Positions 28,081 through 38,634 of a stretch of DNA of 64,000 nt are shown piece by piece (the stretch's first letter is position 1; the number at the start of each line of letters is the position of its first letter). The position numbers and the translations under genes were made by a program. A model generated the notes under the pieces. That model saw nothing but the letters and a program-made list of their open reading frames with translations, had not been told where the DNA came from and did not search any database. The stretch is from Enterobacter cloacae complex sp. ECNIH7 (GTDB lineage: Bacteria; Pseudomonadota; Gammaproteobacteria; Enterobacterales; Enterobacteriaceae): the NCBI RefSeq assembly GCF_002208095.1, contig NZ_CP017990.1, positions 1,550,001 through 1,614,000 on the forward strand. The letters run 5' to 3'.

Positions 28081-28989
28081 CTAACCCAGCGCCTGAATCG
28101 CCTTCTCCAGCGCCTCGCGCAGCAGGTGACGGTCATGGCGATATTTAATATCACTCGCTTCCAGTGGCTCCTGCACCACCACGCGGTCGCCAATACCCGA
28201 CACATCCACCTTCGGCCCGACCACGACGCCGTCGATAATTTTTTTACCGACGTACTGCTCCATTAATTCAAGCTTATCTGCCAGCGACAGGCTCGCTGCC
28301 GCCGGGCTCAGTTCACGTCCCAGGTTACCGATGTAAACCATCGGGGCAGGGGTGCGGCGCAGCGCCTGCGCCAGCTCTTTCACCAGCAGAATGGGCATCA
28401 GGCTGGTATAAAAACTGCCCGGACCGATCAGGATAAGATCCGCTTCTCCGATGGCCTCCACCGCTTCTCGCGTGGCGGGTACGCTCGGATAGGTCATTAA
28501 CTCCGTGGGCGGCAGGATGAGCTGGTCAATATTCACTTCGCCATAAACTTCATGCCCTTCGGCGTCGATGGCCATCAAGTCTACCGGTTGTTCTGACATG
28601 GGGATCAGGAATGCGTCAACTTTCAGCAGATTACGGATTAAATTAATGGCTTCCAGAGGCCTTACGCTCAGGTGATCCAATGCCTTTAACATCAGATTTC
28701 CAAGGTTATGCCCGGAAAGTTCGCCATTACCGCCAAAACGGTACTCAAACATCGCCGATGCGACGCTCGGCTCGGTAATTAACTGGTTCAGGCAGTTGCG
28801 CATATCTCCCCAGGCAATGCCGCCTTCGGCACGTCGAATGCGCCCGGTTGAGCCGCCGTTGTCGGTGGTGGTCACTATCCCTGTCAGCCTTGAGCCGAGT
28901 GACGACAAAGAGGACATAACCCGGCCTAAGCCGTGTCCTCCGCCAAGAGCGACCACTCGGTCAAGATCCGCAAAAGTGCGATTGCGCAT
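28081..28989 (-). CDS. ybhK: YvcK/CofD-like protein YbhK
   Basis: A 302-residue cytoplasmic protein of the gluconeogenesis factor (YvcK) family, related in fold to the 2-phospho-L-lactate transferase CofD. The N-terminal [17 protein letters not shown] nucleotide-binding loop, [24 protein letters not shown] and the [20 protein letters not shown] motif are intact. Its Gram-positive relative affects wall precursor supply and binds UDP-sugars; its role in enterobacteria is unsettled. It is divergent from moaA. Confidence 0.92.
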   Translation of the reverse strand: MRNRTFADLDRVVALGGGHGLGRVMSSLSSLGSRLTGIVTTTDNGGSTGRIRRAEGGIAWGDMRNCLNQLITEPSVASAMFEYRFGGNGELSGHNLGNLMLKALDHLSVRPLEAINLIRNLLKVDAFLIPMSEQPVDLMAIDAEGHEVYGEVNIDQLILPPTELMTYPSVPATREAVEAIGEADLILIGPGSFYTSLMPILLVKELAQALRRTPAPMVYIGNLGRELSPAAASLSLADKLELMEQYVGKKIIDGVVVGPKVDVSGIGDRVVVQEPLEASDIKYRHDRHLLREALEKAIQALG

Positions 28990-29127
28990 ACGTATTCCTT
29001 ATCACGTTCGATCGCGTAACAGTAACCTAACTACCCCTAAAAGACGATGCCTCACCCGATGCAAAATGACGTATATCAATGTGAAAATGCGGTTTTTAGG
29101 TATTCTGTAGCGAAAATGCAGGATTGA

Positions 29128-29155
29128 TTCGCTATATACGTAACTATATAGCGAA
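29128..29155. promoter_or_regulatory. ModE operator upstream of moaA
   Basis: Two perfect 11-base arms, TTCGCTATATA and TATATAGCGAA, flank CGTAAC. The CGCTATATA/TATATAGCG core matches known ModE sites, where molybdate-ModE activates moaA. Confidence 0.85.
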
Positions 29156-29221
29156 AGGCGATAATGGCGCCGTGAGAATTTACGCGCTACTATCGCCCTA
29201 ACCACGTTTTCAAAATTGAAA

Positions 29222-29331
29222 ACATACACTCTAGCCCTTGTGCCTGTGTCGAAAGATATGGCGCTCTGGCCGTGGCGAATTTGCCACCAGGGTACAGAAA
29301 GAAATGACTGTGCCTCCCGATCTGGAAAGGT
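29222..29331 (+). ncRNA. Moco RNA motif (molybdenum cofactor riboswitch) in the moaA leader
   Basis: The leader between the predicted promoter (TACTAT near 29188) and moaA keeps the conserved blocks of the Moco motif: ACTCTAGCC, CTCTGGCCGTGGC, TTGCCACCAGGG, GAAATGACTG and CTCCCGATCTGGAAAGGTG. In E. coli this RNA lowers moaA expression when cofactor is present and is also bound by CsrA. The final GGAAAGGTG overlaps the ribosome site. Confidence 0.9.
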
Positions 29332-29335
29332 GTAC

Positions 29336-30325
29336 ATGGCTTCACAACTTACTGATGCTTTCGCGCGTAAGTTTTATTACTTACGTCTGTCGATTACCGA
29401 TGTGTGCAACTTCCGTTGCACCTACTGCCTGCCCGATGGCTACAAACCGGGCAGCGTCACCAATAACGGCTTTCTCTCCGTGGATGAAGTGCGCCGCGTC
29501 ACGCGCGCCTTCTCTGAGCTCGGCACCGAAAAAGTGCGTCTGACCGGCGGCGAACCCTCTCTGCGCCGCGATTTCCCCGACATCATTGCCGCCGTGCATG
29601 AAAACGAACGTATCCGCCAGATTGCGGTGACCACCAACGGTTACCGCATGGCGCGCGACGTGGCGAACTGGCGCGATGCGGGGCTGACGGCGATCAACGT
29701 CAGCGTCGATAGCCTGGACGCCCGTCAGTTCCACGCCATTACCGGCCAGGATAAATTTCAGCAGGTCATGGACGGCATCGACGCGGCATTTGCGGCCGGG
29801 TTCGAGAAGGTCAAAGTCAACACGGTGCTGATGCGTGATGTGAACCATCATCAGCTCGATACCTTCCTGGCGTGGATCCAATCCCGCCCCATTCAGCTGC
29901 GTTTTATCGAGCTGATGGAAACCGGCGAGGGCAGCGAGCTGTTCCGTCGCCATCACATCTCCGGCATGGTGCTGCGCGACGAGCTGCTGAAACGCGGCTG
30001 GATCCACCAGATCCGCCAGCGCAGCGACGGCCCGGCGCAGGTCTTCTGCCACCCGGATTACGAAGGTGAGATCGGGCTTATCATGCCCTATGAGAAAGAC
30101 TTCTGCGCCAGCTGCAACCGCCTGCGCGTCTCCTCCGTTGGCAAGCTCCATCTTTGCCTGTTCGGCGACGGCGGCGTGGACCTTCGCGATCTGCTGGAAG
30201 ATGATGCGCAGCAGGGCGCGCTTGAAGCACGCATTTCTGACGCGCTGACGCATAAAAAACAGACCCACTTCCTGCATCAGGGCAATACCGGTATTACTCA
30301 GAACCTGTCTTATATCGGCGGGTAA
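29336..30325 (+). CDS. moaA: GTP 3',8-cyclase
   Basis: A 329-residue radical SAM enzyme, the E. coli length, that rearranges GTP in the first step of molybdopterin synthesis. The SAM cluster cysteines are Cys24, Cys28 and Cys31 ([10 protein letters not shown]); the C-terminal cluster is in [19 protein letters not shown]; the protein ends in the functional GG. The ATG at 29336 is used; an upstream in-frame start at 29216 would lie inside the riboswitch. Confidence 0.97.
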   Translation: MASQLTDAFARKFYYLRLSITDVCNFRCTYCLPDGYKPGSVTNNGFLSVDEVRRVTRAFSELGTEKVRLTGGEPSLRRDFPDIIAAVHENERIRQIAVTTNGYRMARDVANWRDAGLTAINVSVDSLDARQFHAITGQDKFQQVMDGIDAAFAAGFEKVKVNTVLMRDVNHHQLDTFLAWIQSRPIQLRFIELMETGEGSELFRRHHISGMVLRDELLKRGWIHQIRQRSDGPAQVFCHPDYEGEIGLIMPYEKDFCASCNRLRVSSVGKLHLCLFGDGGVDLRDLLEDDAQQGALEARISDALTHKKQTHFLHQGNTGITQNLSYIGG

Positions 30326-30349
30326 TCAGGCTTAAGAAGGAATCAGAAT

Positions 30350-30862
30350 ATGAGTCAGGTAAGCGCAGAATTTATCCCGACACGCATTGCTATCCTTACC
30401 GTTTCCGACCGCCGGGGCGAAGAGGATGATACCTCTGGCCACTGGTTGCGCGAGGCGGCCCATGACGCGGGGCATCACATCGTCGATAAAGCGATCGTGA
30501 AGGAGAACCGCTACGCCATTCGTGCTCAGGTTTCGCAGTGGATTGCCAGCGATGAGGTGCAGGTGGTGCTGATCACCGGCGGCACCGGTTTTACCGCAGG
30601 CGATCAGGCCCCCGAAGCGCTGATCCCGCTTTTCGACCGCGAGGTAGAAGGCTTCGGCGAAGTGTTCCGCATGCTCTCCTTTGAAGAGATTGGTACCTCC
30701 ACGCTCCAGTCGCGCGCCGTTGCCGGGGTGGCGAACAAAACCCTGATTTTCGCTATGCCGGGCTCGACCAAAGCCTGCCGCACCGCGTGGGAAAACATCA
30801 TCGCCCCGCAGCTGGACGCCCGTACCCGTCCGTGTAATTTCCATCCCCATTTAAAGAAATAA
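30350..30862 (+). CDS. moaB: Molybdopterin adenylyltransferase-like protein MoaB
   Basis: A 170-residue protein of the MogA/MoaB fold. Motifs are LTVSDRRGEEDDTSG (residue 17), VLITGGTGFTAGDQAPEAL and ALPGSTKA-like AMPGSTKACRTAW. In E. coli its role is minor because MogA does the adenylation. It is 24 bases after moaA with AAGGAA upstream and leads into moaC after 3 bases. Confidence 0.95.
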   Translation: MSQVSAEFIPTRIAILTVSDRRGEEDDTSGHWLREAAHDAGHHIVDKAIVKENRYAIRAQVSQWIASDEVQVVLITGGTGFTAGDQAPEALIPLFDREVEGFGEVFRMLSFEEIGTSTLQSRAVAGVANKTLIFAMPGSTKACRTAWENIIAPQLDARTRPCNFHPHLKK

Positions 30863-30865
30863 GCT

Positions 30866-31351
30866 ATGTCACAACTGACCCACATTAACGCCGCTGGCGA
30901 AGCGCATATGGTGGACGTCTCCGCCAAAGCCGAAACGGTGCGCGAGGCGCGCGCGGAAGCGTTTGTCACTATGCTGCCGGAAACGCTGGCGATGATTATC
31001 GACGGCAGCCACCATAAGGGCGACGTCTTTGCCACCGCGCGCATCGCGGGGATTCAGGCCGCCAAGCGCACCTGGGACTTAATTCCGCTGTGCCATCCGC
31101 TGATGCTGAGCAATGTGGAAGTGAACCTGCAGGCACAGCCGGAGCATAATCGCGTGCGCATTGAGTCACTTTGCCGCTTAACCGGCAAAACCGGCGTGGA
31201 GATGGAGGCGCTGACGGCGGCCTCAGTTGCCGCGCTGACCATCTACGACATGTGCAAAGCGGTGCAGAAAGATATGGTGATTGGCCCGGTTCGCCTGCTG
31301 GCAAAAAGCGGCGGCAAATCCGGTGATTTTAAGGTGGATAGCCATGATTAA
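30866..31351 (+). CDS. moaC: Cyclic pyranopterin monophosphate synthase
   Basis: A 161-residue enzyme that, with MoaA, converts GTP to cyclic pyranopterin monophosphate. Family motifs are [64 protein letters not shown] (catalytic Asp and Lys) and the final KSGGKSGDF. It overlaps moaD by 8 bases. Confidence 0.96.
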   Translation: MSQLTHINAAGEAHMVDVSAKAETVREARAEAFVTMLPETLAMIIDGSHHKGDVFATARIAGIQAAKRTWDLIPLCHPLMLSNVEVNLQAQPEHNRVRIESLCRLTGKTGVEMEALTAASVAALTIYDMCKAVQKDMVIGPVRLLAKSGGKSGDFKVDSHD

Positions 31352-31589
31352 GGTGCTCTTTTTTGCGCAGGTGCGCGAGCTGGTGAATACCGATAGCCTG
31401 ACGCTGGACGCGTCCTTCGAAAACGTCGCGGCCCTGCGCGCGCATCTGGCGGCGCAAAGCGACCGCTGGGCGCTGGCGCTCGACGAAGGCAAGCTGCTGG
31501 CCGCCGTTAACCAGACGCTGGTGGAATTCACCCATCCGCTGAACGCAGGGGATGAAGTGGCCTTCTTCCCGCCGGTTACGGGGGGCTAA
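31344..31589 (+). CDS. moaD: Molybdopterin synthase sulphur-carrier subunit
   Basis: An 81-residue ubiquitin-fold protein ending in FPPVTGG; the C-terminal Gly carries the thiocarboxylate. The start MIKVLFFAQ at 31344 gives the family length and sits inside the moaC end; a longer frame from 31281 is a moaC shadow. It is one base from moaE, the partner subunit. Confidence 0.94.
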   Translation: MIKVLFFAQVRELVNTDSLTLDASFENVAALRAHLAAQSDRWALALDEGKLLAAVNQTLVEFTHPLNAGDEVAFFPPVTGG

Positions 31590-31590
31590 G

Positions 31591-32043
31591 ATGGCTGAAA
31601 CCCGAATTCTGGTGAGTCCCGAGCGTTTTAACGTGGGGACCGAATACAGCTGGCTGGCGGAACGCGATGAAGACGGCGCGGTCGTCACCTTCACCGGCAA
31701 GGTGCGCAACCACAATCTCGGTGACAGCGTGAAGGCACTGACGCTGGAGCACTATCCGGGGATGACCGAGAAATCGCTGACGGAGATTGTTGACGAGGCA
31801 CGGGGCCGGTGGCCGCTCGGGCGCGTCACGGTTATTCACCGCATCGGCGAGATGTGGCCTGGCGAGGAGATTGTCTTCGTCGGGGTGACCAGCGCGCACC
31901 GCAGCAGCGCGTTTGCGGCAGGGGAGTTCATTATGGATTACCTCAAAACCAAAGCGCCGTTCTGGAAGCGCGAAGCCACACCGGAAGGTGACCGCTGGGT
32001 AGAATCTCGCGACAGCGATAAACAAGCCGCCAGCCGTTGGTAG
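31591..32043 (+). CDS. moaE: Molybdopterin synthase catalytic subunit
   Basis: A 150-residue subunit that transfers sulphur from MoaD to precursor Z. Visible are GAVVTFTGKVRNHN (residue 28), LEHYPGMTEK, HRIGEMWPGEEIVFVGVTSAHR and the active-site Lys region MDYLKTKAPFWKRE. The start at 31591 immediately follows the moaD stop. It ends the moaABCDE operon. Confidence 0.95.
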   Translation: MAETRILVSPERFNVGTEYSWLAERDEDGAVVTFTGKVRNHNLGDSVKALTLEHYPGMTEKSLTEIVDEARGRWPLGRVTVIHRIGEMWPGEEIVFVGVTSAHRSSAFAAGEFIMDYLKTKAPFWKREATPEGDRWVESRDSDKQAASRW

Positions 32044-32107
32044 TCGGTTTACGTGGATGTGTTAATCTTAACGTGTGTGTCTACTTAATCTTAATCAGGA
32101 GTGAATC

Positions 32108-32815
32108 ATGGACCGATTTCCGCGTTCCGATTCAATAGTACAGCAGACCCGTAGCGGCCTGCAGACGTATATGGCTCAGGTGTACGGCTGGATGACGGTT
32201 GGCCTGCTGCTTACCGCGTTTATCGCGTGGTATGCGGCGAACACGCCTGAACTGATGATGTTTATCTTCTCCAGCAAAATCACCTTCTTTGGGCTGATTA
32301 TCGCGCAGCTGGCGCTGGTGTTTGTGCTTTCTGGTCTGGTGCAAAAGCTGAGTGCCGGAATGGCGACCACGCTGTTTATGCTCTATTCGGCGCTAACGGG
32401 GCTGACGCTTTCCAGTATCTTCATCGTTTACACCTACTCCTCCATCGCCAGCACCTTCGTGGTTGCGGGCGGAATGTTCGGTGCGATGAGTCTCTATGGT
32501 TACACCACGAAGCGCGATCTGAGCGGCTTCGGCAGCATGCTGTTTATGGGGCTGATTGGGATTGTGCTGGCGTCACTGGTGAACCTGTGGCTGAAGAGCG
32601 ACGCGCTGATGTGGGCCGTGACCTACATCGGGGTGGTGATCTTCGTTGGGTTGACGGCGTATGACACCCAGAAGCTGAAAAACATCGGCGAGCAGATCGA
32701 CGTACGCGACAGTTCAAACCTGCGCAAATACTCAATCCTGGGCGCGCTGACGCTGTATCTGGACTTCATCAACCTGTTCCTGATGCTGCTGCGGATTTTA
32801 GGCAACCGTCGTTAA
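32108..32815 (+). CDS. ybhL: BAX inhibitor-1 family membrane protein YbhL
   Basis: A 235-residue inner membrane protein with about seven hydrophobic segments, of the YccA/BI-1 family, equal to the E. coli protein plus one residue. The C-terminal signature is GLTAYDTQKLKNIGE followed by LGALTLYLDFINLFLMLLRILG. The family forms pH-sensitive calcium leak channels in other bacteria; function in enterobacteria is unproven. It has its own leader after moaE. Confidence 0.93.
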   Translation: MDRFPRSDSIVQQTRSGLQTYMAQVYGWMTVGLLLTAFIAWYAANTPELMMFIFSSKITFFGLIIAQLALVFVLSGLVQKLSAGMATTLFMLYSALTGLTLSSIFIVYTYSSIASTFVVAGGMFGAMSLYGYTTKRDLSGFGSMLFMGLIGIVLASLVNLWLKSDALMWAVTYIGVVIFVGLTAYDTQKLKNIGEQIDVRDSSNLRKYSILGALTLYLDFINLFLMLLRILGNRR

Positions 32816-32837
32816 GGTTGTTTTGCCGGGTGGCGGT

Positions 32838-32916
32838 GCGGTCTGGTGCCCTCACCCTGACCCTCTCCCACGGGAGAGGGAACAAACACCAAAAACGGCA
32901 ACAAGGTTGCCGTTTT
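32838..32916. repeat. Composite repeat: GGGAGAGGG palindrome plus terminator, copy 1
   Basis: A 79-base element joins a CCCTCTCCC/GGGAGAGGG palindrome (32861-32880) to the terminator hairpin AAAACGGCAAC/GTTGCCGTTTT (32892-32916). Nearly the same sequence appears inverted at 62527-62606. Here it lies between convergent ybhL and ybhN and can end both. Confidence 0.8.
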
Positions 32917-32920
32917 GCTT

Positions 32921-33883
32921 TTATTTCGCCAACGCCTTCTCGTTCTTCGCTCTCAGCTTCTTCGCCCGACTCTCCAGCACCAGATAACAGACCGTTGCCA
33001 GCGCCAGCGGCAGGAAATAATACAGCATGCGGTACGCCAGCAAGGCGGCGATAATCGTTCCCTGAGAGACATGCTCCCCGGCCAGCAACGCGATAAAGAC
33101 CGCCTCCAGCACGCCGATCCCGGCAGGAATATGCACAATTACGCCCGCAATACTGCTCACCAGCAGCACGCCCAGAACGAAGAAGTAGTTCACGTCCTCG
33201 CCAATCAGCAGCCAGATAATGGCCCCCATTGCCATCCAGTTGGCGCTGGAGACCGCCATCTGCAGCACCGCAAACTTCCACGAGGGCAGAACCAGCTTTT
33301 GCCCCTTGATGGTCATATGGCGGCGTCTGGCAAACGCGCAGGCCCACAGATAAACGGCGATAATCAGTAGCAGTACGATGCCCAGAATGCGCAGCGTGGC
33401 CTCATCGATATACCAGTGCGCGGGCAGTTGCACCACGCCGATGGTGAAGATCACCCCGCCGAGCAGAATATAGCCCAGCCAGTTGGTGGTGATGCTTAAC
33501 GAGAAAATGCGCGTGATGGTCCCGCCCGGCAAGCCGAGCCGCGAGTAAAGGCGATAGCGCATGCCAATGCCGCCGACCCAGGTGCTCAGCGTCAGGTTAA
33601 AGGCGTAGCAGATAAATGACACCAGCATAACCTGACGTTTGGCCAGCTTGTGGCCGCAGTAGGCGCGGCCCAGCAGGTCATAGCAGCCGTACATCAGGTA
33701 GCTGACAATAACCAGCCCCACAGCGCCCAGCAGCACCATCCGGTTATAGTTGCGGATGACTTTCCATACCTCTTCCCAGTCAACTTTCTGCGCGTAGACC
33801 ACCAGCAGAACCGCGACCGCAATAAAAAACAGCCAGGTCAGGATCTTTTTTGCCAGCCGCCAGCGCGGATGCGATTTCGACAT
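32921..33883 (-). CDS. ybhN: Inner membrane protein YbhN (LPG-synthase TM-like)
   Basis: A 320-residue protein with about eight membrane segments, of the AglD/MprF-flippase-like UPF0104 family. It starts KKILTWLFFIAVAVLLVVY and has the typical GGIGMRYRLYSRLG and HIPAGIGVLEAVFIALL motifs. It ends the ybhP-clsB-ybhN run and overlaps clsB by one base, so a role near cardiolipin or lipid transport is inferred. E. coli ybhM is absent. Confidence 0.92.
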   Translation of the reverse strand: MSKSHPRWRLAKKILTWLFFIAVAVLLVVYAQKVDWEEVWKVIRNYNRMVLLGAVGLVIVSYLMYGCYDLLGRAYCGHKLAKRQVMLVSFICYAFNLTLSTWVGGIGMRYRLYSRLGLPGGTITRIFSLSITTNWLGYILLGGVIFTIGVVQLPAHWYIDEATLRILGIVLLLIIAVYLWACAFARRRHMTIKGQKLVLPSWKFAVLQMAVSSANWMAMGAIIWLLIGEDVNYFFVLGVLLVSSIAGVIVHIPAGIGVLEAVFIALLAGEHVSQGTIIAALLAYRMLYYFLPLALATVCYLVLESRAKKLRAKNEKALAK

Positions 33884-35121
33884 CAGGGTTTGCCTCCATC
33901 TTCCGCTTCAACGCGGTCCTGGGTTTCCATTTCGGGTTGTACCGGCGGATCCACCTGCGCCAGCTTCGGCGTATGCGCCGGCAGCCAGCCGACCATCGCC
34001 GGGAAGTGGCGCAGGAAGTGGAACACCACCACGCCGATGCCAACGTTCCACCAGCTGCGTTTCGGCACCATGGATTCATCGACACGCACGCAGTCTTTGT
34101 CGATAAGCCCCTGAAGGTTATCGCGCAGGGTCTGATTAAACTGACGATCGTGGATGATCAGGTTCGCTTCCAGATTAAGCGATAAGCTCAGCGGATCGAG
34201 GTTACTGGAACCGACGGTTGCCCAGTGGTCATCCATTACAGCGACTTTGCCGTGCAGCGGACGGCGGCGATATTCATATATCTGCACGCCGCTTTTAACC
34301 AGATAGCGATAGAGTAAACGCGCGCCAACCTTCACGATCGGCATATCCGGCTCGCCCTGCACAATCAGCTTCACGCGAACCCCGCGTCGGGCCGCATTGC
34401 GCATGGCGTGCAGCAGGCGATAGCCTGGGAAAAAGTAGGCGTTAGCAATAATCACTTCGCGCTTCGCGTTGGCGAGCATCTTGAGATAATGACGTTCAAT
34501 GTCGTCCCGGTGCTCGCCGTTATCCCGCCAGACGAAAAGGGCCTGCGCTTCGCCGGGCTTCCGGTTCTCTTCCGGGCGATGGCGGCGTCTCCACCAGCGG
34601 CGAACGGCCTCTTTACCCGGCAGGTTCTCCAGCTCAAACAGTAAGATGTCCTGCACCACCGGGCCTTCAATGCGAATGGCGTAGTCCTGCTTCGCCTCCG
34701 GGCCGTAGTCGGACATATGCTCAGCGGAGTAGTTAATGCCGCCGACAAACGCCACCGTCTCATCCACCACCACAATTTTGCGGTGCATCCGGCGGAAAAG
34801 ATTGGTACGCATGCCGAACAGGCGAGGGCCGGGATCGTAGTAGCGAAACACCACGCCCGCGGAGGTCAATTCATTCACAAACGCATCGCTGAGATCCGGC
34901 GAGCCATAGCCATCAAGCAGCACTTCAATTTTGACGCCGCGCCGGGCGGCGCGCAGCAGCACGCTATGCAACTGCTTGCCCACGTCGTCTTCGAACCAGA
35001 TAAAGGTTTCGAGGATCACCTTCTGCTGTGCATGGTCAATCGCTTTAAATACGGCCGGATAATACTCGTCCCCGTTGACCAGCAGCGTGATTCGGTTGCC
35101 TTCCTGCCAGGAACATTTCAT
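33883..35121 (-). CDS. clsB: Cardiolipin synthase B
   Basis: A 412-residue phospholipase D superfamily enzyme that makes cardiolipin from phosphatidylglycerol. Two HKD motifs are complete: [16 protein letters not shown] (about residue 113) and [20 protein letters not shown] (about 290). It has no N-terminal membrane hairpin, unlike ClsA, which fits ClsB. It overlaps ybhP by 4 bases and ybhN by one. Confidence 0.95.
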   Translation of the reverse strand: MKCSWQEGNRITLLVNGDEYYPAVFKAIDHAQQKVILETFIWFEDDVGKQLHSVLLRAARRGVKIEVLLDGYGSPDLSDAFVNELTSAGVVFRYYDPGPRLFGMRTNLFRRMHRKIVVVDETVAFVGGINYSAEHMSDYGPEAKQDYAIRIEGPVVQDILLFELENLPGKEAVRRWWRRRHRPEENRKPGEAQALFVWRDNGEHRDDIERHYLKMLANAKREVIIANAYFFPGYRLLHAMRNAARRGVRVKLIVQGEPDMPIVKVGARLLYRYLVKSGVQIYEYRRRPLHGKVAVMDDHWATVGSSNLDPLSLSLNLEANLIIHDRQFNQTLRDNLQGLIDKDCVRVDESMVPKRSWWNVGIGVVVFHFLRHFPAMVGWLPAHTPKLAQVDPPVQPEMETQDRVEAEDGGKP

Positions 35122-35879
35122 AGGTGGATCTCCGCGCTGAGCGGGGCATGGTCGGAAAGATGTCGCCAGTTAAGGGGCGCCAGGGCGGTCGGGCTGCTGG
35201 CGTGGGCATTTTTCACGTAGATGCGGTCAAGCCGAAGCAGCGGGAAACGGACCGGGAAGGTGCGCGCAGGCCTGCCGTTGGCGCGAGTAAAAATCTCTTC
35301 CAGCCCGGCATCCACCTTCAGCGGATGGTTTGCCCGCTGTCGCCAGTCGTTGAAATCGCCCGCCACCACTACCGGTTCACCTTCGGGAAGCGCGTTGGCC
35401 CATTCGGCCAGCATTTTCAGCTGCGCCTGACGATGGGATTCGCGAAGGCCCAGATGAACACAGCCGACATGGACTGGTCGCTCGAGGTCTGGCGGCGTAA
35501 TGCGGCAGTAAAGCAGGCCGCGTTTTTCGCTTTCCCCGACGGAAACGTCGCGGTTTTCGTAATGTTCAATGGGGTAACGGGACAGTACCGCGTTTCCGTG
35601 ATGTCCTTCCGGATAGACCGCGTTGCGGCCGTAGGCGTAGTCACTCCACATGGTGTCGGCCAGAAATTCATAGTGCGGCGTGTCGGGCCAGTTCTCAAAG
35701 TGGAGCGGATGCACTTCGTGTGCGCCCATCACCTCCTGCAGGCAGACAATATCCGCGCTGACGGTGCGTACCGCGTCGCGCAGCTCCGGTAAAATGAAGC
35801 GGCGATTAAATGCTGTGAAGCCCTTATGAATGTTTATCGTCAGCACCTTAAGCGAGAAATGCTGCATTTTTTGAGTCAT
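35118..35879 (-). CDS. ybhP: Endonuclease/exonuclease/phosphatase family protein YbhP
   Basis: A 253-residue protein with the metallo-phosphodiesterase fold. Catalytic motifs in order are [18 protein letters not shown], the [13 protein letters not shown] region, VAGDFNDWR and the final [11 protein letters not shown]. The substrate is unknown; the coupling to clsB (4-base overlap) suggests a lipid head group. It begins the operon and is divergent from ybhQ. Confidence 0.92.
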   Translation of the reverse strand: MTQKMQHFSLKVLTINIHKGFTAFNRRFILPELRDAVRTVSADIVCLQEVMGAHEVHPLHFENWPDTPHYEFLADTMWSDYAYGRNAVYPEGHHGNAVLSRYPIEHYENRDVSVGESEKRGLLYCRITPPDLERPVHVGCVHLGLRESHRQAQLKMLAEWANALPEGEPVVVAGDFNDWRQRANHPLKVDAGLEEIFTRANGRPARTFPVRFPLLRLDRIYVKNAHASSPTALAPLNWRHLSDHAPLSAEIHL

Positions 35880-35946
35880 AAGCTCCTTCCTGAGTGACTA
35901 TCCCAATGAAAATAAAGTGTAGTCGTCGTCACAAAAAGATGCGGCG

Positions 35947-35964
35947 TTACGGAATTTTCCGTAA
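35947..35964. promoter_or_regulatory. Palindrome between divergent ybhP and ybhQ
   Basis: TTACGGAA and TTCCGTAA are separated by two bases. The site lies about 50 bases before ybhQ and about 70 before ybhP, where an operator would act on both. I do not recognise the binding protein. Confidence 0.45.
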
Positions 35965-36012
35965 AGTGCGGTAGTCTGATTAAGCAGAGAAAAATCCTTC
36001 AGGAGAGAAGCC

Positions 36013-36423
36013 ATGAAGTGGCAACAACGTGTTCGTGTCGCAACTGGCCTGAGTTGCTGGCAGATAATGTTGCATTTACTGGTCGTGGCCGTACTGGTAA
36101 TGGGCTGGATGAGCGGCACGCTGGTGCGTGTTGGCCTGGGGCTATGCGTCCTTTATGGCGTCACCGTGCTGTCGATGCTGTTCCTACAGCGCCACCATGA
36201 AGCGCGCTGGCGCGAGGTGGGTGATGTGCTCGAAGAGCTCACCACCACCTGGTATTTTGGCGCGGCGATGATCGTGCTTTGGCTGCTGTCGCGCGTGCTG
36301 CAAAACAACCTGCTGCTGGCCCTGGCGGGTCTGGCTATCCTCGCTGGGCCTGCGGTGGTCTCGCTGCTGACCAAAGAGAAAAAGCTACGCAATGTTGCGT
36401 CTAAACATCGCGTACGCCACTGA
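36013..36423 (+). CDS. ybhQ: Inner membrane protein YbhQ
   Basis: A 136-residue protein with four hydrophobic segments (near 17-36, 40-58, 84-104 and 106-122), equal in length to E. coli YbhQ. Function unknown. AGGAGAG lies 8 bases before the ATG. Its last 39 bases overlap the 3' end of ybhR on the other strand, as in related genomes. Confidence 0.9.
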   Translation: MKWQQRVRVATGLSCWQIMLHLLVVAVLVMGWMSGTLVRVGLGLCVLYGVTVLSMLFLQRHHEARWREVGDVLEELTTTWYFGAAMIVLWLLSRVLQNNLLLALAGLAILAGPAVVSLLTKEKKLRNVASKHRVRH

Positions 36424-37491
36424 GCCCGTCGTGGCCGCTATGACCAGTAGCGGCCACAAACTTCCCCAGACAATATCCAGACTCGCATCCTTCAGATAGA
36501 TTTGCTTGGTGATGTCCGTAAAGTGCCGAATCGGGTTTACCCACGTCAGATCCTGTAGCCACACCGGCATGTTCTCGACGGGTGAAACATAACCCGAGAG
36601 CAAAATCGCGGGCATCATAAAGACGAACACCCCGATAAACGCCTGCTGCTGTGTCGAGCAGAGCGCCGAGATCAGCAGTCCAAACCCCACCAGCGACAGC
36701 CCGTAAATCACCATAGTGAAGTAAAACAGCGCCAGCGAACCGGCGAACGGGATCTGATAGGCCCAAATTCCCACCCCCAGCACGATGGTGGCCTGGAACG
36801 TCGCGACGATCAGTGCCGGGACCGCTTTGCCGACGAAAATTTGCCAGGTGGCGAGCGGGGAGACCAGCAGCTGGTCCAGCGTGCCCTGTTCGCGCTCGCG
36901 GGCGACGGAAAGGGAAGTCACGATCATCACCCCAATAGTGGTAATCATGGCGATCAGCGACGGCACCACGAACCACTTGTAGTCCAGGTTCGGGTTGTAC
37001 CAGTTACGCACCACCAGCTCGCTGTTGTTGGGCTTCGGTTTGCCCTCCATCAGCTCCTGCTGGTAATCCTTCACCACCTGCTGCAGGTAGTTGGCGGCAA
37101 TCTGGGCGCTGTTGGAGTTACGCCCGTCGAGGATCAGCTGCATCGGCGCGGTCTGGAAGGTATCCAGATTGCGGGAGAAATCCGCCGGGAACCGCACCAG
37201 CAGTAGCGCTTTTTGCGTGTCGATGGTGGGCTGGATCTCCTGCGGGCTTTTCAGCAGCAGGATGTGGGTAAAGGCTTTCGCACGGGCAAAGCGCTGCGTC
37301 AGCTCGACGGAATGTTTGCCGTTATCTTCGTTGTAAATGGCAATAGTGGCGTTGGTCACCTCAAGGGTGGCGGCAAACGGGAACAGTAAAACCTGGATCA
37401 GTACCGGCAAGACCAGAATGGCGCGGGTTTGCGGCTCGCGCAGCAGGGATTGCAGCTCTTTGCGTATCAACGTCCATAATCGGTGAAACAT
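36385..37491 (-). CDS. ybhR: ABC-2 type efflux permease YbhR
   Basis: A 368-residue ABC-2 permease with an N-terminal membrane segment ([19 protein letters not shown]), a large periplasmic loop and five or so C-terminal membrane segments ([36 protein letters not shown]). With YbhS and the ATPase YbhF it forms the YbhFSR exporter, linked in E. coli to drug and to sodium/lithium resistance. It is the last gene of the cecR operon. Confidence 0.94.
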   Translation of the reverse strand: MFHRLWTLIRKELQSLLREPQTRAILVLPVLIQVLLFPFAATLEVTNATIAIYNEDNGKHSVELTQRFARAKAFTHILLLKSPQEIQPTIDTQKALLLVRFPADFSRNLDTFQTAPMQLILDGRNSNSAQIAANYLQQVVKDYQQELMEGKPKPNNSELVVRNWYNPNLDYKWFVVPSLIAMITTIGVMIVTSLSVAREREQGTLDQLLVSPLATWQIFVGKAVPALIVATFQATIVLGVGIWAYQIPFAGSLALFYFTMVIYGLSLVGFGLLISALCSTQQQAFIGVFVFMMPAILLSGYVSPVENMPVWLQDLTWVNPIRHFTDITKQIYLKDASLDIVWGSLWPLLVIAATTGSVAYAMFRRNIA

Positions 37492-37500
37492 GTTCGCTCC

Positions 37501-38634
37501 TTAATCCAGTCGCCGTTTGGTTTTCATCCACGTCAACCCAATAAACATCGCCGCTGACGCCATTAAAAACAGCGTGTTGACGATCAGCACCACCGGAATA
37601 TTCCCCGCCAGGAACAGGCTTTGCAGCGTGCTCACAAAGTAGCGTGCCGGGATGATGTAGGTCACGGCGCGGATCACCGCAGGCATACTATCTATCTGGA
37701 ATATAAACCCGGACAGCATAATCGACGGTAAAAAGGCGGCATTGAGGGCCACCTGCGCGGCGTTGAACTGGTTGCGGGTGATGGTGGAGATGAGCAGCCC
37801 CATGCCCAGCGTGCTGAGTAAAAACAGGCTGGTGATAAAAAACAGCACCACCAGCGAGCCGCGATACGGCACGCCGAGGATAAAGACCGAGACAAGCATG
37901 CAGAGCAGCATCGCCAGCATGCCGAGGAAATAGTAGGGGATGAGCTTACACAGCAGCAGCTCGACGCGCGTGACTTCGGTAGAGAGCAGCGCCTCCATGG
38001 TCCCGCGCTCCCACTCGCGGGCGATCACCAGCGAGGTCAGGATCGCGCCAATCACCGTCATGATAATCGTCACCGCGCCCGGAATAATAAAGTGCTGACT
38101 GATGGCGGCGGGGTTAAACCAGTAGCGCGTCTGCACGTCGATGAGCGGTTTAAATTCTTCACCCCGATCTTCCGCCCGCTGCATCTGCCAGAGCTGCCTG
38201 ATCCCCTCCGCGTAGCCCTGCACGAAGTTGGCGGTGTTTGGCTCGCTGCCGTCGGTGATCACCTGGATCGGCGCATCGGTATTTGCCCGCGCCATATTGG
38301 CGGCAAAATCCACCGGAATGACGATCAGGCCGCGAATTTTCCCGGCCTGCATTTTCTGGATCAACTCCTGCCTGTTATCGCTGATGGTGGCGTCAATGTA
38401 GGGCGATCCGGTCATGGCGTGAGTAAAGTCCAGCGCATCTTCACTCTGCTGCTCCAGCAAAATCCCGACCCGCAGCTTGCTGGAGTCCAGGTTAATGCCG
38501 TAGCCAAAGATAAACAGCAGCAGCAGGGGGATCACCACCGCAATCAGCCAGCTGCTGGGGTCACGCACGATCTGCCGCGTCTCTTTAATGCACAGCGCGC
38601 GCACCCTTCGCCAGGAAATGGCACTACTGCTCAT
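37501..38634 (-). CDS. ybhS: ABC-2 type efflux permease YbhS
   Basis: A 377-residue permease paralogous to Ybh[30 protein letters not shown] near the start, a periplasmic loop, then [34 protein letters not shown] membrane helices. The start at 38634 ([15 protein letters not shown]) gives the E. coli length and overlaps ybhF by 11 bases. Nine bases separate it from ybhR. Confidence 0.94.
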   Translation of the reverse strand: MSSSAISWRRVRALCIKETRQIVRDPSSWLIAVVIPLLLLFIFGYGINLDSSKLRVGILLEQQSEDALDFTHAMTGSPYIDATISDNRQELIQKMQAGKIRGLIVIPVDFAANMARANTDAPIQVITDGSEPNTANFVQGYAEGIRQLWQMQRAEDRGEEFKPLIDVQTRYWFNPAAISQHFIIPGAVTIIMTVIGAILTSLVIAREWERGTMEALLSTEVTRVELLLCKLIPYYFLGMLAMLLCMLVSVFILGVPYRGSLVVLFFITSLFLLSTLGMGLLISTITRNQFNAAQVALNAAFLPSIMLSGFIFQIDSMPAVIRAVTYIIPARYFVSTLQSLFLAGNIPVVLIVNTLFLMASAAMFIGLTWMKTKRRLD

